The notes under the pieces: model-generated
What the model was told of the DNA's origin: nothing
The model's input: only the letters and a program-made list of their open reading frames with translations
The model's database searches: none
Assembly (NCBI GenBank): GCA_013400975.1
Contig: WBMZ01008677.1
Location: forward strand, 62,001-126,000
Direction: 5' to 3'
Origin: Atrichornis clamosus
Lineage: Eukaryota; Chordata; Aves; Passeriformes; Menuridae
Length of the DNA: 64,000 bases
Shown here: one piece after another, positions 48,176 to 61,000 of the stretch
Layout: each line of letters starts with the position of its first letter
Numbering within the stretch: the first letter of the stretch is position 1
Program-made: the position numbers and the translations under genes

Positions 48176-51100
48176 CAGTAACCTTTCAAGGAAAATCCAC
48201 TTGAAATAAGAACATCAATATAAGGAAGAAGCATTTTAAAAATGATGAAAATATGTAACATTACTTTGTCAAATACAGAAAATGCAGATCTGGGATACAA
48301 ATGAAAGCGATCCCCATTTTCAGAGAGGAAATTAAAGTCACAGAGAAATTAAAAGCAATACCATCAGGCATATATGTATGTTAATTCTGCTAACAAGAAC
48401 ACTCTCACTAAGACTGAGCTGACAATTCTTAGTGTCTCAGCAAGGGAACTGATGTACCGAGCAGAATTAAAAGTTACAGAGCAAATCTGTGTCCCTCTTC
48501 AATGTTGTTAAAGCATTCTGTAGCATTCAGCTATATACTTTACTTTCCTGAAGCATCATTTTCTTCTGGGCCCCTGGTTAGTAGGGTTTTGTTAATCATG
48601 TCTTACAAGAGATTTCCATATTTGGTGATCAAAGATCACTGCTCTGTCTGGTATTATTGTGACACATTGTGTGCATCCCATGATCTGAGTTGTGGCCTTT
48701 TGCATCTCTGCTGGTGAGTTCTGTGCTGAGTCACTTGCAGAAGACACATTTCTACTGCAGTTCTGAGGGAATGTCAAGGGACAGGAGGTGTTGACCCCCA
48801 GCAGTGCTTGAGTATGGCCAAAATGTGTGTCATGATGGACTGGAATCTGTGCAGCACTTGAGCAGCAGGACTGAGCTGAACAGCAAACGCCTCTCAGAGG
48901 AAGATCTCCCTGCCAGTGGTTCGTGGGTGCTAAGGATTGCAGATGATGGGAAGGAAGTTGGAAGGTGCAATGTAAACTCTGGCAGAGCTAAGGGAGACAG
49001 GAACATGGGAATATGGAGTGGGTGGTGAAGCAGGGAATCACTTCTTAAACACAGAATTGAGAGGATTCTTTAGAAGTCTTCTTGTTTTCTGGAGCACTGT
49101 GATAGATGTCAGCAATTTGTCTGCCAGGCAAGGCTGGGCATTGACCTGAAGAGGTTTCTTCCTCCAACCAAGATATTTTACTCTTGGTAAATTGGACTAG
49201 ATTAAACAACTGTTAGTTTCTAAAGGGCAAAGGAAGGGATTGCTTTGGGCTCATTTATGTAAGTGGTGTTGTGGTTATTCTGCCACGGTCCAGGCCAGAA
49301 TTCAGTGTGCTGTCTGGAGTCTGCTTCCTTACAGTGACTGAGGAGTTATGGAACCACAAGTGAAATTAAATTTATGTAATAGAAAATGACTGCTGACTGT
49401 TAAGTGAATTTTTCCTGTGAAGGTATGATAAAGAGGAGTGAATTATGGCCCCAGAGGATATATTTCTAATGCTTGAATGCTGCCTAGCATTAGAGCAGTT
49501 GTCATGCTGATTTCCTACTGCCCTCACCTGTGAAAAAGGGAAAACATGATACTGATCAAAGGAAAACCTGACATAAAACATCTTGGCACTTGAATTAGCC
49601 TTCCTGAGGGCTCACTGGCTATACGTGGTTAACTCTTTTTCAAGATACAGTCCTGTAGTAGCAAAATGTTTATCTTATCGAGGAAATAAATTGTTCAGCC
49701 AGGAGCTGACATCTCTCTCTGTCTCTCTAATGATAATTTCTTAAAATTTCCTTAGGCTTTGTGAGACTGCATCTCAATTCTGGCTCTGAATCTTGGTTAG
49801 GACCCCTGTAAATTCAACTCTTCCCTGAGAAAAATATACAAATGTATGTATTTTTTTCCCCCTGTGAATGGTTCCCTGAAACTGAAGTCATTGAAGTGAC
49901 ATTTGGAGCTGATAAAATGAGACTGGTTTATCTCTGCTGGCAATGCTTTATTTGGCATGAGCTTGCCTTTCTAATCATTGATGTTCAGTAATATTACTAT
50001 GGCACTTTTCTTTTTTCTCTCTTTCCGAAGCATAAGTAAGGACTTTGCCTTTGCTTCCTGTATTTCTTATCAGGTATGCAGAAGTGCCAACATCATGAAA
50101 TGTTCCAGCTTTTGATTTGCAGAGCTCTACTTGTCTGTCTACATTTGATATTTTTCAGTCTTTTGGAAAATTAACTTGAGGCTCTTGAAGTGAAATATAA
50201 CACACTCAAACAGACAAGGTATAAATTACATTTTTAGATTTCCAAATGAAGTCATCCCAGGACTGAAGTGCTACACACACTTTATTTGAATTGTTGTACA
50301 AAGTTTCATGGGCACTAACAGAAAACTCAGGACCTCAGAGGGGATTCAAATAGTTACAAGCATTCCTTGCTCGGTGGTAGGCCTATGCTCTGCCTTGGTA
50401 TAACTTAATCTCTGCTTTGGCTGGTAGGTCTCACACTGCCTTTAGCTGTCTGTACCTCAGTCACTATGGCTTGTAGCTGTACAGGAATTTACCCACTTCC
50501 ATCTGCAAGCAGAGTCAGTCGACAGCTCTTTCTTTTTATTGATTTACACTGCATGTAGCACAGAATCTCCAGCACCTCAGCACAGGTATTAATACTGGCT
50601 CTACCTACAACACAAATATCCCAGGACAATTCTGGGGCCTTTGGCCTTTTTTTTTTTTTCTCTGTGAACTTTGAAAAAATGGACTTTGGTCTTCCCTGGA
50701 TTGGAACCAGATTTCAAAACAATCAAAAAAGTTATTCTTACCAACCTTGATTTTCAGCCAGGTTTAATCCTGGCTTGAGTTACATGTTATCTGTCTTTTC
50801 TGGCACCTATTTCTAAATGGAACAGGTAGGTGATTGGGAGATTTACCTCTGAGAAGAGATCTGTCACGGGTGCAAGTGCTGCTGGCAGTAAGGACATTTG
50901 CTTTCAGAATTTGCTGCAGCTGTGGGCAGAGGCAGCACCAGGCACAGGCTGTCTTTTTCCACAGAGTCTTCTCAGAAAAGGTGTGTGTGTTCTTTCGAAA
51001 AACAAAGTAAAATATGATCATCTGCTTTTAAGATATGGGTGTTGAAACCACTTGCAAACTTCATAGTAATTATTCAGGGGACTCTCTCTAAAGTCCTAAC

Positions 51101-52937
51101 CAGGTAGTGGAGCCTTATTCATTTTTTCTTGGACAATTCCCCATACACTTACTAAGAAGATGATGACAGAGAATGAATTTCCCCGAAGGCCCCCTTTTTT
51201 TTAATCTGGTAGTTGAATGTTAGCAAGAAATTTCCCAGAGATATGAGTGAGTGTTTCACACTGTGAAAATACAGCAAAGCCAAAACATCTGCACTGCCCA
51301 TGGAAATCACAATCATATTGTTCATTGGATAATATTCCCAGGAAATAGCTTCCTAAAAGGCAGGCATGAAATTTGCCATGCATCTTAAATATCTCAGCTG
51401 GGATTCCTGAAAATGCCATCGAACTTGAGTGGGACCTCTGCTCTCAAAATGCTTGGACACAACTCTCTTCCCAGAGGAAGGTCATTCCTGTGGTGGTCAG
51501 TGCAGGGTCACTGCTCAGCACTCACAAGTTTATTTCCAGACCAGTGTAAGAAGCAGGAGATATTTTTGTACCACCTCTCCCAGGTTTGCTTTTTTTTTGG
51601 CTATAAATAACCACAGATATGAATCCAGATTCAGTTGGGTGATCAGATGCTAAGAAAAGACTCAAGTGAAAGTCCTGGAAAGTGAAGTCCTATGGGAAGA
51701 GTTTCTTCAGAGATCTCTTTTCAGGATTTTTCTCCATGCATAAGGCAGTTACACCCAGGACAGATAAAATATGCTTTACTTCTTTTATAAAAGTGCATTC
51801 TTTTGTAAATTTTCATTTCTATTGCTATCCATTTCATAAGGAACATTTGTTATTGACTTTAATAATTTTTTTTTCCATTCAGGAAATAAGAGCATTCAGT
51901 ATGCTTTCAGTCTTATTCTTAGGTCATTTCAATCTAATGCATCTTTTGGTGGAAAATAAGTAAATCAGTAACATTTGAAAACATAAGTCAAGTCCCTCTA
52001 TGATAAAACAAGTGTATGGATCTCCTTCAGACTGAGGCTTTCCTGAGAACATTTTAGGTATGAATATCAACACATTCCTGTTGAGGGTATTCAAATTAAA
52101 TTTCTGTGGCAACCCACTGGATCTCTCCTTCCTCTTTCTGCCAACAGTGTGAAAATCAGATTCTATACTAACGTGCTGATGGACACCTTCCCCAGAGAGG
52201 TGCAAGGCACACTGAGTTTGTATAATCATATAATCTTAGTTCATATAATGAGTATCCTAAATCCACTGCAAATGTGGTGTCTCTTAATCACAAGACATTT
52301 TTGAGGCACATGTGATCCTGCTTAGGCAGGATGGCTGTAATTTTAAAATGTACAGAGTAAAGTGGAGAGTGCTGCCCTTAAAACTATGGCTGGAAACTCA
52401 GCTATGGACAACACGATGATTTAAATGTCAGGAAATAAGCTCCATATCAATAAAGCAATATTGCTAAACAAACAAAAAAAGATATTTTGATGCCTGCTGT
52501 GAAGAAAGAGGATGTTTAAGTTATGGGGATGTTTAAGTGAATGAGTTTGATGCAATCAAAACAGACTAGGAAGTAAGGAAGTACAGTAAAATCCATGTCT
52601 TTATTTCAAAGACATCACCAACCCCAGTGATTTTAAAATAGAAGGATTAAAATAAATTATTGATTTGCACATAAAACTTCAGGGATATTATGTTTTTTCA
52701 ACTCTAAAGAGGGACCAGCTGTTTTTTGACTTCTATAAATGTGCTACGATTTTCAAAAAATCAGATGTCAAAGATTTGTTGCCAGTTACCTTACATTAGG
52801 TATTGGACTTCAGAGGGCAGATGAGTTTCTAGCTCTGAACTATTCCTAGATCTTTGACTGATTGGGAAACAGTTAAAATTGATTCACGTTAGTCAAACTT
52901 AGTATTTTTTTCCAGCAAAAAAAGGTTAGACAAAAAC

Positions 52938-52959
52938 ATATATGTATATATATATATAT
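52938..52959 (+). repeat. (TA)n microsatellite
   Basis: A short ATATATGTATATATATATAT run. Confidence 0.8.
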
Positions 52960-53145
52960 CTGTAAAGAGATCAAGTGATTTCCTTCTTCCTCTACACATC
53001 CACTAGTGAGAGTGTGAGCTGAACTGTAAGTCATTAATGGCCATTTCCTCATTATTGCTTATCCAAATGAATATTGTGTTCCTTCCCTTTCTCCTCATGA
53101 ATGATTCCTTTCCACCTTTGCTCTTGCACCTCTTGCCCAGCACAG

Positions 53146-53304
53146 GATGTCAGTCCTGGAGTGGCCCTGCCGAGGCGATTGCTCCCCTCGGGTGCCGCAG
53201 ACCGACCGGCGCCGTCACATCTGACGGGGGTGCCCGGCCCTCGCCCAGATCCACCTCCGAAAGGTCGGAGCACCTCTTTGGAAGCCAGCCTACTCAGGAC
53301 TTGA
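53146..53304 (+). other. CpG-dense candidate alternative terminal exon
   Basis: A compact patch with 13 CpGs between about 53170 and 53267, in CpG-poor intron. It is preceded by a convincing acceptor (cctctt..gcccagcacag after a pyrimidine-rich run from 53105). Joined to exon 20, which ends in phase 0, the frame reads DVSPGVALPRRLLPSG, AADRPAPSHLTGVPGPRP and so on for 52 codons to a TGA at 53302-53304. An ATTAAA follows at 53377-53382 with a U/GU-rich stretch after it. The predicted tail is Pro/Arg-rich, low-complexity and unlike the kalirin-7 tail. It could equally be a small CpG island, an enhancer or a chance acceptor in a GC patch, where long open frames are expected. Confidence 0.3.
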
Positions 53305-53376
53305 AATGGACAGTCCTGGCTCAGCCTTGTGCTAGTTTTCCAAATCTGCCTGTTGATAAAAGGAACAAAAGGGTTA

Positions 53377-53382
53377 ATTAAA
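53377..53382 (+). terminator. Candidate poly(A) signal ATTAAA after the CpG-rich patch
   Basis: Lies 73 nt after the stop of the candidate exon. GATTATGTGGTT follows about 10-20 nt downstream as a possible GU-rich element. This is positional evidence only. Confidence 0.22.
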
Positions 53383-56300
53383 AGTGGATAGATTATGTGG
53401 TTCCCCCAAATGAGGACATAAATAGAATAGGAATTGTCCATCAGTATTCTGGGTTTGTCTCTCTATTCATTCTTGGGCCACTAGATCATCTAAAGTGCTT
53501 GGCTTGGAAGGAAAGGAGCAAACAGTATTCAGAACTTGTTTTTAAAAAGGGTATTTTTATTATTTTTTTAATTTCATCTTTAATTCTATCTCCTATGTTG
53601 TCATTAGGTAAGAAGTTGTTCCTCATCTAAATCTGATCGTTCTCCTCTTGTTCTTCAAAGAACTTGAGTTCATATTTATTTTTCCTGTGCTGTTGTTTTG
53701 AGTTGTTTCTGGGGTTTCATTCTGGTGATTACAGTGTGTTTGTTTGATTTGGCTGTACGATATAAAATATATCCCTTCTGGAAGAACAATATGTTTTCTT
53801 TTTGGCATGGATTTTTTTCATTTTAGAATTCATCATTTGTGTGTGGTTAATGCTTACTAGAAGTGCCAGGTTTGTTCAAGAAACTTAGAAAACCTTGGAA
53901 CAGCATGATTCCAACTATAAAGGGCATATAGGGATAACAGAGAATAACTGTCTAGAAAGGAAGAAAAGTTTAAATGATATCAGAAATTAGTGTTAGGGAC
54001 TGATCTTTGAACAATACTGTTAACTTCATTGATCAAGGATATCAGAGGACAGGGGAGATCATTCAAGTTCAAAGTTAATATTAGCACGAGATTTGATATT
54101 GAAAAAAACTCTTAATGAAGAAAGGGAGACAAAGGGAAACAGTTCTAAATTCCTTTTCTCTTCATAACAAGGGGATCAAGCCAGGAAAACAGATCACAAA
54201 CAATATTTATAAGAACACCTTTAATTCAGGCGTGGACGGTTCCTTATAGGTGGGTGAGCTTTTAGGTGGGTGTTCAGAAATTCTGCTGAAGGGTCCCTTC
54301 TTCCACCAAGTGTACATCTGCACACAGCAGCCATGGCCACCTTGGATCTAGTCTGAGTTGTGCAAGTGTGTGCTGGTGGCCTTGTCCAGATTTGGCTGAC
54401 TCCTAGCGTGCTGAATTTATCAGTTCCTGGGGATTCATCAAGGCTGCGTGTCTCCAGAGCTCATCAGTTCTTTGGAAAACTTCACAGCCTGCTGTCTCAG
54501 CTCATACTTCTCCTCTCTTCCCTTTGTCGTCTGCTGGTAAACATTTCCCCATCCAAACCTGTATATAAAACTTCTATAAAACTCATTCACACATTCTCAT
54601 GCCTTTATGGCATGGCCTGATACAAGGTGGAATGCCTGATTATGGGCAAAAGGGGACAGCCAGGCAGTGAGAGAATTGATTTTGATTCTTTTACCTGAGT
54701 CTTTGTGTGTTGCCTGGTCAAGTACAGCTGTGACCACGGAGGACCATGAAGTATCACAAGAACGCAGATACTGGGCTGGGAGGCAGTAGAAGGAGGCATA
54801 GGCACACGGAGGGCAAACCACAGGGAAGCACAGAGCTGGGCAAGTGGCTGAGGGAGGTGAAAGCTTTCCTGAGAACCAGAGATGTTCCATCTGAGGGGAC
54901 TGGAGGAAGAGATCACACCACACAGTGGATTGTTATTTTGTCTTCTCTCTCCCCCTAAAATCCCAGTAAGGGTTTACCTCTTCTCACCCCTAGATCAAGC
55001 AGGCAAGAAAAGGCTTTGAGTTATGGGGAGGGCTATTCTGGTTGCTTCTGCTTGTCCACAAACTCACTGCCTTTTCAGTGATCTCAGTATTTATTCTGGA
55101 GCCAAGTATTTTTGCTGCAGGATGGCCTAGGAGGCACTTCCCTGCCCTGGAGTCAGCATCCTCCCCACCTTGTAAACCACATGCATGCCTTGCTGACAGG
55201 GGAGAGAGACATCTGAAGCTTCTCCCAAGCGTCCATTTCCCAGATCACAGTGCTGCTGCTATCCAGATCAATTTTATTTTTCTGTTTGTATCTTGCATTA
55301 ATTTAAAACCCACCAACAATCAAAATCAAACTCACCCTCCTCCAATGTGTGCAGGCAAGAAACAGGGGTGTGAAACATATGGCACAACTCCACAACCCCT
55401 TTTGTCCTTGGGTTCATTTTTCCTGACACTACAGCATCACTTCCTGACCATAGTTGCAAATAAACCATTACTGAAAGAACATGGCTGGGCCACACAAGCG
55501 TGTTTTCCACTCTCATGGAGAAAAGCTGTGTGTTGACAGCTAGTTATTTATTTTCACAAAAGTCAGTTGGGTTTGTTGTCATGTCTTTAGGGCACCGTCT
55601 CTCAAGGTGCGGAGCCTTCTCAGCTTGCAGGAAGAATTGAGGGTGGGAGCCAGCTGTGCCCCACAGGTCCTGGGCCTCAGTTGGCACTATTACTTCTAAA
55701 GTTTTCCAGTGTTGATATTTACTGCATGATCCTGAGGAGTCAATAGGAAAGGACAGCAGGGGTCTACCCAGCCAAAGGAACACTTAACCAAGCCATGTGA
55801 TTTTCCTTTAAAACTGGAGCTGTTGTTAAACCATCAGTTAGAAGTGTGACATTTATATTGAAAAAAGAAAGGAAATTAAAACACACACAGAGAAGCTTCA
55901 GCTTTGTGGCTTGCTGCAGATAATGCAGTGAGAGCTGATTTTTGTATGAATTTAACGGACTGACCTTAGAAAGGTAAAGGGCCAGGTTCTCTCTCTGTTG
56001 CTACATATGAAATGGGCAAAGTGGCATTCAGCTGACTGGGCTTTGCCTTCACAGCCAGGCATCACAGACAATCCTCTACTGTGCAGGCTTCCGACGTGTT
56101 CTGGGGCACTTGGAAAGCTGATGGCCCCCTGCTCCTGAAGCTCCCCAGCAGCAGATTCAGCCTCCCCCAGCTTTGTACTGACTTAAACAGCTGCTGACTG
56201 CAGGGGACAGGCTGAGGACTGTGGTTCTTGAATGAGCAGACTATGGCTGCATCTGCTCCCTCTGGCTCTCAGATATAACAGAGATGTAAACCAGGCCTCC

Positions 56301-57972
56301 AGGAGTTTTTTTTTTTTGTGGGCTGTCTTTGGAAATCTCTGATGTTTCACGTTCTTTCAGCGGTCCTGGTCTCAGTGCTACAGGCAGCTATTTTGCAGAA
56401 ACTCTCTTCCAACTCTGAAGTTCTGCTGCCCTCCCCAGCAACTGAACCTTTGGTACCTTTTGCCTTTATGAAACCTCTGTCCTTCAGGCTTCCTCAGAGA
56501 GGAATTTGAGGACTGAGAAAGGACTTTAAAAATCAGCCCTTTCTCAGGCTCATCGAGTTCTTGCCCTATGACCCTCTCTTTGTGTGATGCCCATGTGTTA
56601 TTTATGAGGACTTGGCTGCTCATTTCCACAAAAAAAAAAGAGGAAAAAGATAACATTGTTGAGGCTGAAGTGCAATTAGTTACGTGGCACTGCAAAAACC
56701 AAGAAAGGGGATGGTGAGAGCTGTTTTACTGGGTTAGGCAGCTGCTAAGGTCAGAGATATAAGGCACAAAAGGTAAGTAACTTGAAGAAATGTAGAGAAA
56801 ACAGGGTGATATGTAAACCAGTTTTATTTCAAGTCAGGGAAAGCACCTCACTGTGCTCCAGGTGAGTATCTGTCTCTGAGCGTCTCATAGCTCCACACCA
56901 CATCCAGCCTTTCAGGAATCCATCGGCTGCTCAGGGTTTTGTTTCAGTAGGAGCAGGATTTGCCTCCAGGCTTTAAACAACACTTGCTCTGCAAGGGGGG
57001 AGGTAAATGAATAAAAATAGTTAAGTAAGAGCTGGGCTAAAGCGGATGTCTTCTAAACAAATATACAACTTATTTTCCATCTGCTGGTTCCCAGTCCTTG
57101 GTTGCTGTGAGAGAGGAAGAGCAACTCTGCTGCATTTCAGAACCAGGATGGGCTCCCCAGGTGCAGATCTGAAAGGTGGCCACTTGTATCTATGAACCTG
57201 GCATTTTGTTGATCAGAGCAATATAGTAACTGCAAAAATTGATCCTAATGAATGAGAGCTTTTGTTTGCATTTCTGAATGTTATAACTGATTCATTCCCC
57301 TAAGAATTCTTCTGGGCATCCCATTCCTATGTAAAGACTATGGCTAAGTGGCTTAATAGGATAAGTGCTTTATAAAACAGCTCTGTAATATTTTAGTTGT
57401 CTCTTTTCATTTCAGTAACAAGCATAAGGGAGGCTAATGTCCCAGTACACAGGGATTTGCAATCACCATTAATGGAGGTAATTCCCCTCATGGGAAACAA
57501 TAAAAAATCCAATTGCCAGAGTTAGAACACTTTTCTAGCTTTGCATTTTTGTCACAACAGATTGTGTCTCTCTTACTAAATTTCTTTGTGCTGTAGAGGA
57601 GAAAATAAATCTAGCAAAGAGAAATGACTTTAAATCCTTAAGATAAACTCACGATGGGGAACATTAAGGGAGTGATTGTGTCCCAAGACAGCATCTATAT
57701 GATCGAAGAAAATGAAATAAAATCATGGCAGCTATTAGCAGTTTAGTGAGTTTTAAGTGAGCCCTAAATTATGGCAGAATTAAGAGGTTTTGCCTTTTTC
57801 ACATTCTCATCACTAACAGGAGTGGTCTCGCTATTTGTTCCATTTTGATGGTAAATCCTGTCTTAACAAATATGCTCACAAGCTGCAAAAGAGCAACTGA
57901 TTTCAATTGCATGGGATGTCTATCTCATATTCCGTATTCATAGATCTCAGCCTACTGCAAAGCAATCAGTGT

Positions 57973-58095
57973 GATTTTATGGCTGAGAAAACTGGGTCAC
58001 AGAGCAGCCATGTGATCTGCCAGAGCTCACACTGCTGCCCAGCATGAGGAGAAGTCCTGTTCCAGTCCCACTTCATGCTGAATCCACTGGGCACC
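57973..58095 (-). repeat. MIR-type core-SINE relic, antisense
   Basis: Matches the reverse complement of MIR in order: ATTTTATGGCTGAGAAAACT, GGGTCACAGAGCAGCC, TGTGATCTGCCAGAGCTCAC, then GTCCTGTTCCAGTCCCA and a 'tgaatccactgggc' block (MIR: 'acagatgaggaaactgaggcacagag..gacttgcccaaggtcac..gaacccag..ctaaccactag'). Several blocks in the right order make chance unlikely. Confidence 0.65.
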
Positions 58096-61000
58096 CTTTC
58101 TTATGGGAGATCAATGGACAGTACTTGTTGGTGTTGATTGTCAGGTTTGTGGAGTTTGCCAGACACCATTGCTCCATCACAGGGGCTGAGAGACAATCAC
58201 TCGCCAACTTTTTTCCAGGTACTTTATGTTCTTTAGGAAGCATTGGGCAACTTGGTTTAGCACTTTGTAGATCTGACCCTACATCTTTAAGTTATAACAA
58301 GAACCTTATTTTTTCCTGGAACATTTTTTGGGAGAAAGCCTTTCTGAGTCTGAATGCCAGTTACAAATAAAATGTTCTCTAATAATAAGAACATGCAAAG
58401 GAAGGAGAAGCCTTTAAAAAGCTGATTTAATGTTATTTCTTCTTTCTTTTCAAAATGCAGAAGCAGCATGTGGTGCTTAGAATCTGGCTTTTGTGTCTTT
58501 AAAATATGCAGCAGTGGAGATTAATACATTGGTTTGGTTTTTAATAAGTGAATCTTGGATTTGAACGTTTGCTGCAACCTCTTTTATTTAAATGCTTTCT
58601 TATTTATGGCGCCATGCTTAGAATGTTATGCATAGCATTATGTGACTATTAACTCTTGTGACAAGTTGGATTTTAGGATTAAATAAATTGTGAGCATTCC
58701 TTTTAAATTGCTGGAGCCAAAGAGGTTAGGAGTGTAGGAGTGTTAGATTATCCAGCTGCAGCCATTCCCCCTGCACAGTTACAGGGGCTGATGAACAGGA
58801 GGGAAGAAGTCCCAGGAAGCAGGTCAAATTGCACATCCTCTACTCACCACATAGGGTAGGTAACCAAGCTGTTTCATGAGCAGCAGGCAGGGAGGGAATG
58901 GTAGCCTTGATTTAGCACAGTATAAGATCCATGCTGGGCATATAGTCCATACTGTCCTTTGAAATCAGTCAGATTCGAACCTTTTGTGCTTTTTTTGCTA
59001 AATTGTGTTCGGTATGCTGAACTACTTTTTTGGTTTTGCCCAATTAGCATTAGAAGCTGGTACAATGTGCTAATGCAAGTGATTATTCCAGGAGCTGTTT
59101 GAGGACCAGCATGTTTCCATTGTGTGACTGGTCCAAATGATTTTTTGGTGCAGAAAAATAGATGCTTTCTCTTTTCTTCAACTGTAATATAGCAAATATA
59201 GAACTCGCTCATGTACAAGTGCTGCGTTAGAGTGCACATATGAGCTGTCTGCATTCAGCTGCCCATCACACCTGTGCATTCCCACCTCCACTTTTGGAAA
59301 CCTATTGCACGCCAAATCCAGTCCCTTTTAAGCATGTGAGGACTGACTTTAGTGGGGCCTGAATTTGTGCCCCTCTCAAGCAGGTTATTGCTTTGAAACT
59401 AGAGAATGTTATGAGCCTGATACTGGCTTCGAGCCAACACTAATCATTAGTCAAGCAAGGAAGAGTCATGTTTTTAGATCCAAAGATTAAACATTTCCTT
59501 CCTGCTGTCACACCTGTTTCCATTGACAAATGTTGGCTGCATAAGGAGCTGCTACCATTTACAGACAGCTGTTCCTTGGAACAAGTCATCTTCTGTACAC
59601 ACCTTTCCAGTTTCCGCTGAAGTGCGTTCTTGGTGATTTCATCTTATGCAAACAAACTCTTGACTGGGTGATCATTTCCTTGCCTCTTTCTCATATTCAG
59701 TGGTATTCCCCTGTCTGCTGCATAGTGTGCAGTGGTTTACTCCATCTTCAGTTTTTTAAGGAAAAAAGTGATATTTCCTATCCTTCATTTTTCCTTACGT
59801 CTAGATCCAATCTCATTGTTGCCAGGACCTTTGTTCACTGATGATGATTAGTCAAGGCATTGTTTTTGTCTCACCTCTAGTTTTAATTTCAGTCAGTGAT
59901 TTGGCTGGATAACTGGCACAGCTATTCAGGTCAGTATGTCTCAGTTGTATCAGGCAAGGATATATGGTTTATTACACTGACTTCAAATACAGCAGAAATC
60001 AATGTCAACTTGAAGGTCCCTGTTGGGTGAGGCTATTATGTTAATGGAATGGAAAAGGAACAGGGAAATGGAAGACACTAAAGAATGAGTTGCTCAGTTC
60101 CACAGAAACGAATCACAAGATGTGACCTTTAGTAAGAAAGAACTATCAGAAGGAGGAGAAGGAATCATGTGAACCTGTCTCTTATATCAGTGGATAAATT
60201 GGCATGCTTCAGCAAAATGGGTAATGGGAACAAGTGATACTGTAACTTTCTTGTCTGTTCCATAGGCTTGAACAGTAGCATTATTGTGTGGTCTGATCTT
60301 ACCTGTAAAATGGAGAGCACAGGGTGCTTGTGAAAGCCCTTTGGTCTGATTGCTGAGGTTGTTATTTTGCAAAAATCAGAAACACTGCTAGGCAGTGTGA
60401 CTGGATAGCAAGAGGTGGGAATGAGGCACCCTGCCTAAAGTTCAAACAGTGGGTAGCAGGAGAATGGGAGCAGCAATAGAGCCTAGAGGCAGGGATGGGG
60501 GAAAAACAGGAAGTGAGGCATGTGGAACAGCTCCAGGCAGTGGCTGGGTGTTCCTCACTTTGGACCCGATCCTATCAGGTTCACAGCCCTTTGGGCCTGG
60601 TGGTGCCCGGGTGACCACATGGGTCTTGCTTTTCTCACAGGAGCCTGGTGAGAGCAGCAAGGGGCCTGGTGTGCCTCGATTGTTGGCTGCAGCTGAGGAG
60701 GAATCTGATACTCACCAAAGATACCAAGGAGCCTGTTGGCTGAGATTCCTTCTCTAGGAATGAGACAGTATCACTTAAAGATGCTCTTAGTGCTGTTGTG
60801 CTAATGTCTTTCACAGATGAGTAGGAGAAATGCCTGGAAATATTGCCTTTTGGAGTAGGCTCCTTGCAAGCAAATTACATACCATGAGTAATGAATGCAT
60901 TTGACAGCAGAGTTTCTGATTTTACAACACATTCATAACACCTTGGAGCACTTAGTACCTTGTTAACCCAATTAGCATACTCTGAAACTGCCAAGGCAAT

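Noticed and set aside
55042..55536. 164-codon plus-strand frame in the last intron
   Set aside because: No recognisable domain, no phase-compatible acceptor from exon 20 noted, and composition like neighbouring noncoding sequence.
57130..57240. Reading GATGGGCTCCCCAGG as the start of a kalirin-7-like tail (D-G-x-x-P-R)
   Set aside because: After D-G-L-P-R the frame diverges completely and does not end in S-T-Y-V or another PDZ ligand.
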